Notes: generated from the letters alone by a model not told the origin. DNA of 64,000 nucleotides from Homalodisca vitripennis (GCF_021130785.1 NW_025777643.1:23419-87418); one strand, 5' to 3'. Shown: positions 44,277 through 56,591, counted from the first letter of the stretch. A program made the numbers and translations.

Positions 44277-45633
44277 GTACGATTCAATTATTTTGTAATT
44301 TATCATTTCTGTCACATATGCAGTCCCTGGGCTAAAAATGGGCACACTGGGCATCTGCCCCAAATTTTAAGGGGTGCAAAATCGAGGTTAAAAAAAATTA
44401 TAAAAGTTATTAAATAATTAAAGAAAGGTATGATAAGATGATATTCAAAGTATAGTCAACATGAATTAATTATATAAAAATGCAGTTATATTCAATACGC
44501 ATGAACTTAAATATAAAATTATGTTTTTTACACATAACACACAATTTGACTGTATAATCGTGAATAATAATGACTAATATTATTCTGTTTTTGGATTTAA
44601 ATCATTTTGCAAGATTCAGGGAGGCATAGACTTTTACTAATATTTTTTCTGTATCACAAATAAACTTAATATAAAATGTGTTCAAAACAATGATATTTGT
44701 TTGCTTTCATGGAAACCAAATAAATTGAAAACTTATGTTTTGTTAACTATTTCCTTGTAAACTAGGTGTATTTTAATTAAATCTTGAGCTTGTTGCACGT
44801 TATTTTGAAAGCTCTTAAGAGCAATTAGATTGAAAAGTAACTCCTAAAGAGGGTCGTGAGAAAGTATAGAAGGTACACAAAGAGGCATTTATCTACCTGC
44901 TTGAACGATGGTTTCAAACCAAGAAAGAGTTATCCAAGTCTTCGCTATAGGCTTCTATTCTTTTGCTAGAGAGAGCTTCATCTTCAGTAAGGAAAGATAA
45001 AGTCAACCTAAGTCCCAATTACCAAGGTTTATTTTTTTGGAAGAGGGCACAGCCCAGTGAAGGATAAACTAGAAACACTTCTTTATTGAGGTTGTTGGAG
45101 AAGGCAACAGGAGGACTTAATTTCAACAGTTCCAAATAGTCTACAAAAAGAGCTCCTTTCGTTGAATCTTAAGTCAGCAGAGAAGAGTCCTCTCACATCA
45201 ATCTTTGTGAACTTCAACAAGACAGGTTTCCAGAGAGTCTAAGGGAGATCTTCACGCTTTCTTCTGTTTGAAAGAAGACTTCAGGAGAAAAACTCTGAGG
45301 TTCATCAGACTCTATCTTCTTGAACTCTCATTTCCTAAAAGGAGAGCGTCTGGAAAGTGTCCTGGGATGATCTTCACAATCCCTGCATCCAGACGATTCT
45401 TTTTAGAATCACCTGCAACCAATCGGCCACTGAATATACAACTGCAATGTGGGGCGGTGTGTTTGAGTAACAATTCTGGGAACAGTGCTGCGTTTTACGA
45501 AGTAGAGGGATGAACGCTACACTACGTTGCAATGGTCGGGCGGCGTAGATATAGGGACACAGGACGGCCCCCCCCCCCACACTACCATCAACTTTGAGAC
45601 ACACCAACACGTGTATGAGGACCAAGGAATTGA
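44277..45633 (+). other. intron, uncharacterised repeats
   Basis: No recognised gene. 45268-45513 is an open frame of unknown meaning. A run of C bases (about 45569-45578) and a block of locally repeated ctt/gag-rich motifs (about 45050-45400) suggest unclassified repeat material. Confidence 0.4.
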
Positions 45634-45637
45634 TTAA

Positions 45638-47058
45638 CCCTCCAAGTGTTGTTCATCAAAATTTGGACGGTTATTTTCCATCCTGTATTGTTGTTCATCA
45701 AAATTTTGACGATCAAACATTACTTTGTATAATCACTCATTACAGTATATTCCGGCAACGTATTGATTCGATTCATGCACCATTGGATTCGGGAAAAAAA
45801 AGCCTAAGGAGTACTATAGTTTTATTCCTCTTTGTATTGTAGTTGCAACGTACCAAGTTCGTAGTTTGGAACGTAAAAGAAAACGATGCAGTTTATTGTG
45901 ACCGCCATGTTGTCGCTGCCCGTTCTGATTTGTTTCTGTGATGAGTCGTGTTTATTAGTAAGTTTTATTTGTGTTTTAGTGTTGTGTTTAGTGTGTGGTG
46001 AGTTGTTAGATATTGCAGTAGTGCAAATAAATATATTTTAGAATAAATAAATTTCTTTTTACTGAAATATGTTTGATGAATTATTGAATCTGTGTAGGCT
46101 TTGGCTAAAATTCATTTCACGTAGTTTATTATTGTTTTTCACTCACTAAACGTTATTTTAGGCACTCTTTTAGTTCTGAAATAACAATTTTCACAACCAA
46201 ATATATATTTACCGTAATTTCTTTGGTTATGTATGATAACTGTTTGGACCATTCCAGGGTCATTGTTAGTCGCGTAGGCTATATACTGTTATTTAGTAAT
46301 ACATGTAGTTGTGGAATCAAAATATATGTAATATATTTAGACACAGTTTATGGTTTTCTAAAACTACATAAAATTTCCCATCAGATGTAAACCATAGATT
46401 TATAAATTTGGATATAATACAAACTTTAAAAAACATTTTATACTTTGCTCTTTGAAAATTTTTCGCAAAAGTTTTGAGTAATGACAAAATGAAACTTTTT
46501 TCGACTCTTCAATAAAAAGTTATGGAATTTATTTTACTGCTGCTGTACAGTTTACTTCATTCTGAGTAATAAAATATGCAATATAACATGTATTCAAGTA
46601 AAACTGTATTAGTAAAACTTTTATTAGCAAACTCTTACATATACACCATTTTTTCACAATTTATGCGCATTGCTGCTTTTTGTTATATAGCGTTATTATA
46701 GTTTCATAAATTTGTATAATGCTTATGTTTTTCTGAAACTAGAATAAATTTGACACAAAATGGCTATCTCACTTTTATAGTTTTCTTACTATAACTTGGT
46801 TTGCTAGATATGGTCCCCCCTAAATTAAAAAAAAAATTAAATTTTGAATTTCATGGAAAAACATTTTTTAGTAACAATTTTTTTAAGGCCAACTTTAGAT
46901 GCTAATATTATTATATGTTTAATTCTGAACACAAAAATATATACTTCTATATACATTACTTTTAATTTATATTTTTAATAAATTAAAAAAAAAAAACCCT
47001 TGCACGAGTCTCTAAAACATGCTGCCACTACAGAAAAAAATGACCGCCACTTGGAGGG
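45638..47058 (+). mobile_element. piggyBac-like element with TTAA target
   Basis: CCCTCCAAGTG at the left end is inverted as CACTTGGAGGG at the right. TTAA precedes the left end (45634-45637). TTAA follows the right end after one extra T (47060-47063). No transposase is recognised in the 1.4 kb, so it is non-autonomous. Two nearby copies of gttgttcatcaaaatttt lie inside the left end. Confidence 0.65.
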
Positions 47059-47063
47059 TTTAA

Positions 47064-48436
47064 AATTCTACAAACAATAAATTATTGTTTCTGTAAGCGA
47101 TTTACATTTATATAATAAAATGCAAATTTCTATTGTTTTGTGCTGTTACTACTCATTTTGAGGGGATCTACAATATAATACTTTATAAACAGTGCATGTT
47201 GGAGCACTTGTGCACTAATATTGGAATGGAAGCTGTGAATATAACTTATGAGTGTGTGAATATAAACTTTTATAGACTATCACCCAAAAATTCAGAATAT
47301 TTAAAGGAACTTTTTAATAATAAAAATACACATCAATCTGATACAGATAAGGTGATAAGGTACTGTTTCTGGCTGGTGTACCACATAAAAGCATTGGGCA
47401 ATTTAAGAATGTTCCCAGAGGTATTTTGTAACTATTGTGCCTAATGCATAAGCTTCAAAAGAATGAAAAATTATGTGTGCTATACATTTTTAACCTAATA
47501 AATCAGAGAAATGTACAATGATTTATCAATGTTTCTTGTAACAATACACCAAGAAATGTTGAAAAATTGTTAAGGGATGACAACTTAATTCATGCAAGAA
47601 CTTTTTCCGGTTTTCCACTATCAAGCACAAAAGATAAAACACATTACAAATTATAAAAATAATTCTTGCTTAGTACAGTTTTTTGTAAGCAAAACAAAAC
47701 AAAATATTTTACTTAGAACGTATATTTATAGACATGAGCTGGTAGTTGAATTTTACATACATACATTTATAAATACATTTTAAACCACCAATTTCCTCTC
47801 AATACAGGATGACACATCTGGAGAGTTTGAGACAACTGCTCAGAACAGCTCATAGCAGATAAACCATAAGAATCTAAAATGTTTTTGAGGGTTACATTTT
47901 GGAAACCCGGGAATTTCTTAGTTCACAGGAGTTAAAGTGTATAATGCATAACTTTTCATTATAATAAGGTTAAGCTTTTGTTGAACAAAGAGGACAAAAA
48001 CGTAACATCTTCCTCTCTGTGGATGACTAGGCTCGTAATGGGCAAGAAATATTCTATTTATGTTCAATTTTATGTGTGTATGTAAAGAAGATTAACTTTT
48101 AAATTTTGTAAAGATAAGCTTGCTCCTCCTATCCTATCAACCTCTTACATTATAAAAATGAAAAACTATCTTTATATAGTGAAATGTTCAGTGGCACGTA
48201 TTGGTGATGCTCACCACGGTGACATCGTTACCCACTGTGTATTATGTGCATTACGCCACTGTAGCATCAATGGGCCTGAATGTGTGAAAAGAATTATTAT
48301 CTGGAGCAAATAAACTTCTTATCAGTTATGTACCGTTTATGTTTACATCTGTTTTATTTATGCCATTGATGAATCATGCAAGACACATTTATATTTGTAT
48401 TGCAATAATTGACTAATGTTCTATTTTATCTTACAG
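47064..48436 (+). other. intron with one unexplained open frame
   Basis: The + strand frame 47133-47444 (103 codons, MFCAVTTHFEGIYNIILYKQ...) resembles nothing I know. The rest is AT-rich. Confidence 0.4.
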
Positions 48437-48515
48437 ATTACAAAAGATTGGGACAACAGGACACTATTTACAAGGAACTATAGTTTATTCCAAAGACGAT
48501 GTTGGGAAAAAAGTG
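48437..48515 (+). CDS. TPP2: TPP2 exon (GTTGHYLQGTIVYSKDDVG)
   Basis: Acceptor ttacag, donor gttagt. Encodes LQKIGTTGHYLQGTIVYSKD and VGKKV, matching family GAGPGCYLAGSLTLSKTELGKK. It completes the Lys codon from the exon at 40324, across an 8-kb intron that holds the satellite. Confidence 0.9.
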
Positions 48516-49110
48516 GTTAGTGTTTCATTTTTCAACATTCTGATATTATAACAATCTTTTTTTACTTCTGTGATCAGTCACATTGTGTTAACCCGAACTA
48601 AAGTAAATAATTTAGTACTGGTAATAACATCAATAACTCAAGAACTGACTTGGTTGTGTTCAAAGAAGTACATCACTCCAATTGGTATTGGAATTGAGTG
48701 AAAAAAGCCGTAGGATTGAGAATTTCTCTAGTAAGAATCGATAAATTGAGTATTAGAATTGTTTCCTGGAGATATAATAGCGTGTTTTAGTGTAAAGTTA
48801 AGAAAAATTACATGTCTGCTAGTCAAAATAAAGTAAACAATTATTGTATTTAAAGTCTGTTCAGAATCAAAAACTCGTGTGTATCAATTTAGTTTCAGTG
48901 TCATTTTTGTAATCACAATAAGATAAGCAAACAAAATTATATTTGAATGTTATAAACCCCCAGTTCTATTCTTAATGGTAAATAAACAGACAATAGTAGT
49001 TTGCAAAATTTATTGCTCTGTAAAAAAATGTAAAACGTGTTTAGTTTACAATACCCAGCAAATTTATGAATGTTTCGATTTATATTGTGATACTGTGTAT
49101 TTTATTTTAG
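48516..49110 (+). other. intron, nothing recognised
   Basis: AT-rich. Confidence 0.55.
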
Positions 49111-49246
49111 GATTCTTACCCCTTCAAGTATATTCTTGCTGAACCGGGAAAGAAAAGCTCCTCAAAAAACACCAATGAGAAAACCAAACAAGAAGAATAT
49201 GAGGAGGCCCTGAGGGATCTTCAAGTTTCTTGGCTTTCTAAATTAG
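49111..49246 (+). CDS. TPP2: TPP2 exon, charged linker and start of helical domain
   Basis: Acceptor ttttag, donor gtttgt. Encodes DSYPFKYILAEPGKKSSSKN, then TKQEEYEEALRDLQVSWLSKL. The family has a Lys/Glu-rich linker before EALRDLKIQWMTKL, which fits. It ends one base into an Asp codon. Confidence 0.92.
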
Positions 49247-49545
49247 GTTTGTCAATTATTGATAATACAGATTAGTTTAACAGGATGATGACTATAGATT
49301 ATATTCACTGTTGTTAAAACCAATGCTTTACGTTAGGTGATTTAAAAAGTTGCTTATTGTGAAGCAATCTTAATACTATTTTATTAAATTGTGTTTTCAT
49401 GAAAACTCTTCAACTACTGTATAAAATTGATAGACATTGTTGTTGTTGAGGTATATCAGTTTTTGCATAAACATACTTTTTCATCATCATAGAAATTTAT
49501 AGTAAATAAATTGAATAATGAAACTATAATATTTTGTATATTCAG

Positions 49546-49811
49546 ACAACAGTGAAGCAGCAGAGCAGCTGTACAAGGAGCTATGTACCCGGTATCCTGA
49601 CCACCTGGCCGTGCACACAGCAATGTTGGCACACCTGGAGCCGGACACAGGGCGGGAGTGGCCCGGTTCTGCCAAGCCACTGAATCCCACCCAGTTGGCT
49701 CGTCTGCAGACCGTGGCTCAGACTGTCATCTCCGGTGTGGACGCCACAGAGTTGCTGGTACACCTCGGTACTAAGTCTGATCAGCGGCCGGATGCACCTA
49801 AGATCAAAACA
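49546..49811 (+). CDS. TPP2: TPP2 exon, C-terminal helical domain; surplus A near the end
   Basis: Acceptor attcag, donor gtgagt. Encodes DNSEAAEQLYKELCTRYPDH, LNPTQLARLQTVAQTVISGV and TKSDQRPDAPKIK. To join TMDRQKTALIDAL of the next exon in the frame the family requires, one A of the run at 49806-49809 must be surplus. Confidence 0.92.
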
Positions 49812-50213
49812 GTGAGTTGATATATATTTTTTAGTGATTGTTAGACCAAATTGAAAGTTACCCTTTCACATCAAGACTAGCGTTTACTGACAACTCTTGC
49901 TGAAAACTCTCTAGGTCAAAAATATTGATAGACAATCCTTTCGCAGTCTTATGGGTAGTCACCATCTTGAGCAAGACAGCATTTGCTTTGCTCTATGCAA
50001 GGTTTCTGTCCTCTCAGAGCTTAGTGCATAGTGCGCCCTGGTGGATTCGAAGGACCAGACTACGTAAATCAACAAAAACACATTTCTTGTAACAATGGTC
50101 ATCAGTTATCCTTCAACACTGGCCTCTCACCCAACTGATAAATGGAAAATTGATGGAAATAGTTGTGTTCCATCTCCCATTTTGTTACACTTATCATGTC
50201 TCCTTACAGTGTA

Positions 50214-50247
<34 letters not shown>

Positions 50248-50903
50248 TTTGATTTTCCCAAGCCCATTCCTTTGGTTTCAGTAGGCAGTAGATAGAAACG
50301 GAAGGTAGCTTGTTAATCTAATAAATCTATTCAATGTCCATAATAATGTTCGTAATTTGCTAAATGAGGTTTTTGTGTCAGTTTTTTTCTTGCAAATTAA
50401 TAGCTCATTCTAGCTCTAGGAGTTTGTCTTGTGTGTGTTTTTCTGTATTCCTATCCTATAATCTTTTTTTTATCTTCAGCATGTATTATTTTCTGTTCAC
50501 TGTTCATCTTATACTACATATAACAAAAGCCTAGACTTTTTGTAAGCTTTCATCCATGTTTTAGGTAATTTATTTCATGTTTTTCTCAAAAAGACTACAC
50601 CGTTCTAGTGTAATCTAGGTAACACCTACTAATGTCAATAGACATGTGAAGCAAAATCCACTTGTCGCAAATGCTGAGCTTCTATAAAGGTGATGGAATA
50701 CAGCATCATGCCCAAAGCATACAGGATAATGCGGATCACTAACTTTCGCTGTCTGCAGTAACTCCCTCATCACTTGGATCATTGAGGTGTATGTGGTCTC
50801 ATGTCTGCTCACAACGCACTTAACAAAAGGCCGACTGGGTACACAACGGCAGTTGGGAAAGATCCTGTGTAACCAATGGGGTTCACATCGGCATGAACGT
50901 GTT
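49812..50903 (+). other. intron, nothing recognised
   Basis: No coding or repeat signal recognised before the Penelope-like element. Confidence 0.45.
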
Positions 50904-50918
50904 AATAAGTATGGTGAA

Positions 50919-51886
50919 TGCTTAATATATAATCAAACACTCCAATAAATGAAAGATTTTTATTTTGTGAGGCCTTTCGTGCTCAAAGAACACATCGTCA
51001 GAACCCACATAACTGAAATAAAAGTAAATTAATAATAAAAACAATTTAGATTTAAATAAAAACATATGTCTTGAAAAATACAAAGAGATAAGATTTTAAA
51101 GGCCAGGAAGCATGTCTACTGTATATATAAAAATTAATATTTAATTAGATTAAAGGCAGTAACGGTGAATTTTGTAGAGGTCCAGGTTCATTATTTACTA
51201 AATAATTTTGGTTCTTCTGCATAAAAATAGTTTCGTAAGCATCGAGAAATTTGTTGTCATTGATTTCTTTTAATAATTTGACTTGTGAAAAGCAGTGTCC
51301 AGTATGGAGTGCATGTTTCGCCATGGCCGATCTTTCCTCTTGCTGATACTTCAGACATGCTTTATGTTCCTTTACTCTCTTTTTTATTTTCCTTTTTGTT
51401 TGGCCAATATATTTTAAATCACAGTTGTCACAATTAATTTGATAGATTCCAGATTTTTCTTCATCGTCTATTTTATTCTTTGGATTTCCTAATATGTTTT
51501 TTTAGTTTTATTTTGGAATTTGAGGATACATTAATACTGGCATGTGTTTTAAAACTTTTAGCAATTTCTGTAGTTAAATTGTTGTAAGACACAGATATCC
51601 ATTTTTCAGGTTCTTTGCATTTAGTTTGATAGAGAGTTGTTCTAGAATTTCTTTCAATAATTTTCTTTTTCTTTTTTATCATGTTTGTCAATCATTTCAA
51701 TTTTGTAACCATTAAATAATGCAATTTCTTTAATTTTCTTTACTTCCTTTTTATAATTTTCAATTGATAGAGGGGTATGTAAGAGCCTGTGGATTAAACT
51801 GTGAAAAGCTGCTCTTTTTTGTGAAGGGGGATGAAATGAATCAAATGGGATAAATCTGTCGTTTTTTATATATGGTGAATATATAA
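50919..51886 (-). mobile_element. Penelope-like element, 5'-truncated
   Basis: Flanked by a 15-bp target duplication aataagtatggtgaa (50904-50918 and 51887-51901). The minus strand encodes the end of the reverse transcriptase and a GIY-YIG endonuclease, the pair that defines Penelope-like elements. The 3' part (about 50930-51020) matches another fragment at 43998-44112. Confidence 0.88.
51145..51870 (-). pseudogene. Penelope-like RT C-terminus and GIY-YIG endonuclease
   Basis: Minus-strand reading begins RFIPFDSFHPPSQKRAAFHS...LIHRLLHTPLSIENY, the connection region after Penelope reverse transcriptase. After a frame change at the A-run near 51496-51502 it continues SGIYQINCDNCDLKYIGQTK (GIY and YIG motifs) and HKACLKYQQEERSAMAKHAL HTGH. 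It stops at 51145 after GPLQNSPLLPLI. The catalytic Arg/Glu-containing helix of the GIY-YIG fold plausibly lies in KRVKEHK. The RT core itself is missing. Confidence 0.85.
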
Positions 51887-51901
51887 AATAAGTATGGTGA
51901 A

Positions 51902-52481
51902 GTTGTTAATCAATATCTGAATCCGTTTTGAATCAGGACTTAATACACCCTAAAATATAAGGGCTTATTTGTCCATACCTTTTCCTAGGAACGTTGTAGA
52001 GATGTTTTAGTTCATGTTGTTGTGTTTCTATTGAATAGATCTTTAAAATGATATATCTCAATATAGGGGTTGCAATTTCAAAATTAAAGTTACCCCCTTA
52101 CTCCTATTTGAAAAGAGAGGTAAATTTTTTTATCCTCCAAGTTTTTTAATAAGAATAAGATTGTACATCGATATTTCAATCCGTTTGAATTATATCCAGG
52201 CATACTAGGGCTTAATTTACACCCTGTATATTTTATGCATTGTAGTATATTTAAATTTTAATCTTTTCATTGTAAATATACTGAAATAAATTAAGTAAAA
52301 TGGTATGAAGATGTATGTAATACTTAATTTCAAATTAGGCATAAAAACATATGAAGTTGTTATTTTATTATATTATTTATTTAATTTTGTATGACTTGTA
52401 TTGTCATATTTTATTCATGACTCAATTGTCTATTCTGTCTCTATTATCACTATTGGACTAATGTTAGTGGTATTGTTACAG
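51902..52481 (+). other. intron, nothing recognised
   Basis: AT-rich; ends in acceptor gttacag. Confidence 0.5.
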
Positions 52482-52650
52482 AACAATGGATCGCCAGAAG
52501 ACTGCACTGATAGATGCGCTTTCACGCTACGGAAGTGTTCAGTGTCGTTTGTTCAAGGCTACTTTAGAAGCAGATGTGCCTAAACCAACCCTTGAAGACA
52601 TAGACAAAACTTATCTCGAGCTCATGCGCTTTTCAGACAATAACGACAAG
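52482..52650 (+). CDS. TPP2: TPP2 exon (MDRQKTALIDALSRYG)
   Basis: Acceptor ttacag, donor gtaaca. Encodes TMDRQKTALIDALSRYGSVQ, then TLEDIDKTYLELMRFSDNNDK. Family: DMDKQKSTLVDALCRKG. Phase 0 at the 3' end. Confidence 0.93.
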
Positions 52651-53564
52651 GTAACACAGTTTCTTCCATGTCTTCACTGAGTTAGGCGTTATGTCTAACT
52701 TAAATAGAAGGTGAAGTTCAGTACAATGAAAGAATCCAATTTATTATTACTTAATAAGTGATCTTGGAGTGATTGCCAAAATGCATGCGGCCAAAGAGAT
52801 TATTAAATTAGAAGAAATAATTCGTACCCAGAGCAATCAACTGACATGTTGTTATAAATATGAATTTAGATTATTGCAGCTCACTGATCACTTAGGAATT
52901 GACAGTAATTTACTTTGTCATTTAAAGAAGCTTATTACAGAGTCTCTGAGTTTACGCAGGAAAATGTTCCATAGCATGTGTGTTACTTTATATGTAGTTT
53001 TTACTAAATTAATTTTTTGGGTTGGAGTTTTTTAGTAAGCTGTTATTTTTGTTGAATCAGTAACAGTATCTTGTGATTTTAAAATTGTTTATTGACTCTG
53101 GTTTTTGCTATGTTTTTGATGTTATTTAATTTACATATATTTTACTAATTGTTAAATTATATTTTTACTAATTGTTAAACTAAACATGGTAAATTTTTAA
53201 ACTAATTGACCATGTTTTAATTTGTAAAATGTATCATTTGTTTTATTTTTTTTTCTTGCTTTTGTAAAAAAAATGACTATGTTCACTTACTCTGTCCTAA
53301 ATTTGTACCATGATTTACAATTTTGTAAAAAAATTTGACTGTTGCTTTTCTCAAAGAAAATGCTAATAAAGGATTGATTATTAATGATATCATAAATCAT
53401 CATGTGGCTAATTTTGTACATATAATTGATCGATTTTAAAATTTAATAATATCTGGACTTGGAATTATGAATAAGGAATGTTTTATTGCCACTAAGCATA
53501 AAATTATTCATGCAATAGACAAAGGTAGGTATATTATTTTTTTTTTAACGATACAAACTATATA
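52651..53564 (+). other. intron, possible old LINE tail
   Basis: The + strand frame 52769-53035 (IKLEEIIRTQSNQLTCCYKY) and a downstream AATAAAGGATTGATT (about 53365) look like a decayed retroelement 3' end, but I cannot name it. Confidence 0.35.
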
Positions 53565-54896
53565 CAGGGTGTACATAAAGTCCTGCACGGGTATAATATT
53601 TTCTGAACGATAACAGATAAATAAACAAGATTTGGTACATCAATACTACACCTAAAAATCTACTTTTTGAAGGAACTATCAGTTTTCTGTAATATCATGG
53701 GGACGTCCCGCAAGGAGTCAGAAGGAAATCTTAAATAGGAGCATAGGTCAATATGGACATCATTTTAAAGGGCTTATTTAGCAGAGTTTAATGCCGCAAA
53801 CCGCACTCAAAAAGATTGATCCAGTACAAAATGGCGGCTGTTCGAAGATTTTACTTGGTTACATTTTATTAGTAGCCATAACCCCAGTAAAGCAAAAACT
53901 GCAACCAAACAAATACTGCAGCTAACTACTACATTATGCTTGTCAGTTGTACATAAGTGAATTATGACATTAGGTAATCCTCAAGGGTTACAAATTTGGT
54001 CCTAATATATTGATAACAGGGAAAACCTGATAACAGTAACAATTAGAAATCTCTTATCTTTGGGTCGCAGTTAGGACTTTCCTATTAGCCAGTCTATTCA
54101 TAGTAGGCTATTCTAGTTTTTCTTGTTTTAGTAGTGCTGTCCATCCATTTTATCAGTGCGCTTTAGTACAAAAGAGTTTGTCGTATTGCTTGTAGTTCTT
54201 CAACTACATTATGTCGCTTGACGAACGTGAACGTATAACACTTCTTATGATGGTTGGTTGGGGAAATAACAGACAATCACACGAGGAAGCATGCCATTTA
54301 TTTAATGACTACTTTCATCACGAAAGGCAGCCAATTTCTAGAACAACTGTAGGGAGAACTGTTCAACACTTTATGGAAATAGGAAGTGTTTCCGATCGTC
54401 ATAGGTCGCTGAGATTTCTAATTGTTACTGTTATCAGGTTTTCCCCTTATCAATATATTAGGACCAAATTTGTAACCCTTGAGGATAACTAATGTCATAA
54501 TTCACTTCTGTACAACTGACAAGCATAATGTAGTAGTTAGCTGCAGTATTTGTTTGGTTGCAGTTTTGCTTTACTGGGGTTATGGCTACTAATAAAATGT
54601 AACCAAGTAAAATCTTTGAACAGCCGCCATTTTGTACTGGATCAATCTTTTTGAGTGCGGTTTGCGGCATTAAACTCTGCTAGATAAGCCCTTTAAAATG
54701 ATGTCCATATTGACCTATGCTCCTATTTAAGATTTCCTTCTGACTCCTTGCGGGACGTTCCCATGATATTACAGAAAACTGATAGTTCCATCAAAAAGTA
54801 GATTTTTAGGTGTAGTATTGATGTACCAAATCTTGTTTATTTATCTGTTATCGTTCAGAAAATATTATACCCGTGCAGGACTTTATGTACACCCTG
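53565..54896 (+). mobile_element. fold-back transposon with about 490-bp inverted arms
   Basis: Left arm 53565-54053 and right arm 54411-54896 are near-perfect inverted copies. The tips read CAGGGTGTACATAAAGTCCTG at both ends. TATA (or TA) flanks both sides. The 357-bp loop holds the start of a transposase-like ORF. A second, single-arm relative lies at 57467-57730. Confidence 0.92.
54211..54492 (+). CDS. helix-turn-helix ORF in the fold-back loop
   Basis: 93 codons from ATG at 54211: MSLDERERITLLMMVGWGNN, NDYFHHERQPISRTTVGRTV and HFMEIGSVSDRHRS. This pattern resembles the N-terminal DUF4817-type helix-turn-helix found in Tc1/mariner-like transposases and related arthropod ORFs. The catalytic part is absent; after codon 67 the frame runs into the right arm and stops. 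It could make a DNA-binding fragment or be a deletion remnant. Confidence 0.55.
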   Translation: MSLDERERITLLMMVGWGNNRQSHEEACHLFNDYFHHERQPISRTTVGRTVQHFMEIGSVSDRHRSLRFLIVTVIRFSPYQYIRTKFVTLEDN

Positions 54897-55039
54897 TATA
54901 TCTTTATACTAGTGAGGAGATCGAATGTTGTATTACAATATTTGTGATTTGTGAAGAACATTATAATAAATTGTATACATAAACGTCTTCACACATTATT
55001 TATAGTTGTGAATGTGAACACTTTCTTATTGAATCTCAG

Positions 55040-55252
55040 GTGACAGGACAGTTTGTGGTGTGGCACGCTTGTGTTCACCAGCACTACGGACGCATGCTGA
55101 AGGTGTTGGCCAAGCTGGCGGAGGACAAGCCCAGCAAGGATCTGGAGGAGGCCACAGTGTGGGCGATGAAGCAGCTGGGATGGCAGCACGCGGCCGACTT
55201 GCTCTCGTCCACCACTCCAGCACGTTACCCACCTGCCTATCGGCCGTTCTAG
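55040..55252 (+). CDS. TPP2: TPP2 last exon
   Basis: Acceptor tctcag. Encodes VTGQFVVWHACVHQHYGRML, LAEDKPSKDLEEATVWAMKQ, LGWQHAADLL and ends YPPAYRPF then TAG. It matches the family C-terminus (KLVEEKPTKENW...LLGWTHCASF...YPPDYCVF). GC-rich compared with its surroundings. Confidence 0.95.
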   Translation: MTGQFVVWHACVHQHYGRMLKVLAKLAEDKPSKDLEEATVWAMKQLGWQHAADLLSSTTPARYPPAYRPF

Positions 55253-55289
55253 CCCTAGTTCACGTGTACAAACTACATATACATAGTCA

Positions 55290-55295
55290 AATAAA
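55290..55295 (+). promoter_or_regulatory. TPP2: polyadenylation signal of TPP2
   Basis: AATAAA 38 bases after the TAG stop, followed by a GT-rich stretch. The 3' UTR would be very short (about 60 bases). Confidence 0.7.
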
Positions 55296-56200
55296 ACGTT
55301 TTATAAAGTTTGTGCTTTGATTTATGCAGTATTACGGTCGGGAAGTTTTTTCGTCGAGTTTATTCTGTAACTGGTGCATTGGACGGATATTGTACATAAA
55401 TATCGTGTACCATTTACATTAAATGAGGCGTTCTTACAGCGGTAACATTTATCAAGAATTAATAAATCAATTTTAGAATCAAGAATGTATTTATAATAAT
55501 ACTTTAAATTAATCCAATTTGTTTGTATTTTAACTATGAAATGTAATGAATTTATGGTCATTAAGAAAGTTTTTTATTAAATATTATCACTTACGTTTAC
55601 TTTGTGTTTTATTTCTGTGATCATGTTTTATTTTTTCTCTAGATTTAATACACAGTATCATAAATTTATTGTAATTATAGGTTTAACTTATCAATTTATA
55701 AATTTCATAACTTCAGTGAGTTATAGTTAGACTAAGACTCAAAATAGTATTTGCACACTACTATTGACCTCTGGTAAGTCGTAGGTAAGACCTAAGGTAA
55801 GGTAGACGAATGTAGACCTATTGTGACCTGTATTCTGTACTTCAGTTTTAATAATTAGTGTTGTTGTTTTTTTTTTCTTAAGTGCATGTTTTGGAGTTAC
55901 TGAAGTTGACACACAACATGGTGGTTGTAATTCCTGACTTAGGCGTGTCACAACGCTCTGGTATGGTTTGTTTATTTTAACTTAGTTTGTAAATATGTGT
56001 TAGGTTAGATATTTATCTGAAGAAGAGATCAGATTGCAGATCTCAAAATGTAGTGTTACTGATTTTTTGTTTCACTGAATGATGGCAAATGTCCGGAAAA
56101 ATCACGTTTCCTTCACAACAATTTTTCATAACAGCATGTGGCGTATTGTGGAAAGGTCCCATGAATTGTGATGTTTTTTGATAGCAACAACGGTTCAGTA
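55296..56200. other. intergenic, nothing recognised
   Basis: AT-rich between the converging genes. Confidence 0.5.
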
Positions 56201-56204
56201 TTAA

Positions 56205-56511
56205 CCCATTGGCCTTGTATCACCGAACGGTTCCGTGACAGCTAGTCTGGGCTCAAAATTTATATCACGGAACCGTTCCGTGACAAGTACAGCGCCATCG
56301 AAATAATTTTTTTTAACTCCTTTTTCAACTAAATGTTAGTATAAATTAGACTAATACTGTTGTAACACGTAAGAACTGCAATACTACAATTAAATTGAAA
56401 TTTAAATGAATTATAAGTTACTATAAGAATATTAGTGTACTACAAGAGAAAAAAAAATCAATATTCTTGGAATTTTCAGTATTTAGAAAAAACATTTATT
56501 CTGACAAACTA

Positions 56512-56591
<80 letters not shown>

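Larger units (their letters stand above)
560..55295 (+). other. TPP2: TPP2 gene, 3' part (15 exons) with its polyadenylation signal
   Basis: Tripeptidyl-peptidase II is a large cytosolic serine exopeptidase of the subtilisin (S8) family. It removes tripeptides from free N-termini downstream of the proteasome and assembles into giant spindle-shaped complexes. Fifteen exons with GT-AG borders and matching phases encode about 910 residues that follow the known family order: AGN oxyanion loop, NGTSMSSP nucleophile motif, beta-sandwich region, then the C-terminal alpha-helical domain. Exons: 560-691, 1841-2074, 8910-9040, 15457-15637, 19710-19866, 32324-32660, 36701-36918, 37998-38232, 40056-40185, 40324-40442, 48437-48515, 49111-49246, 49546-49811, 52482-52650, 55040-55252. 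The first exons, with catalytic Asp and His, are upstream of the window. Introns are packed with transposons. Two exons carry a surplus A that breaks frame (40164-40167 and 49806-49809). AATAAA lies at 55290-55295. Confidence 0.95.

Noticed and set aside
54211..54492. Complete small transposase
   Set aside because: Only the helix-turn-helix is present and the C-terminal third is read from the inverted arm, so it cannot be a whole transposase.
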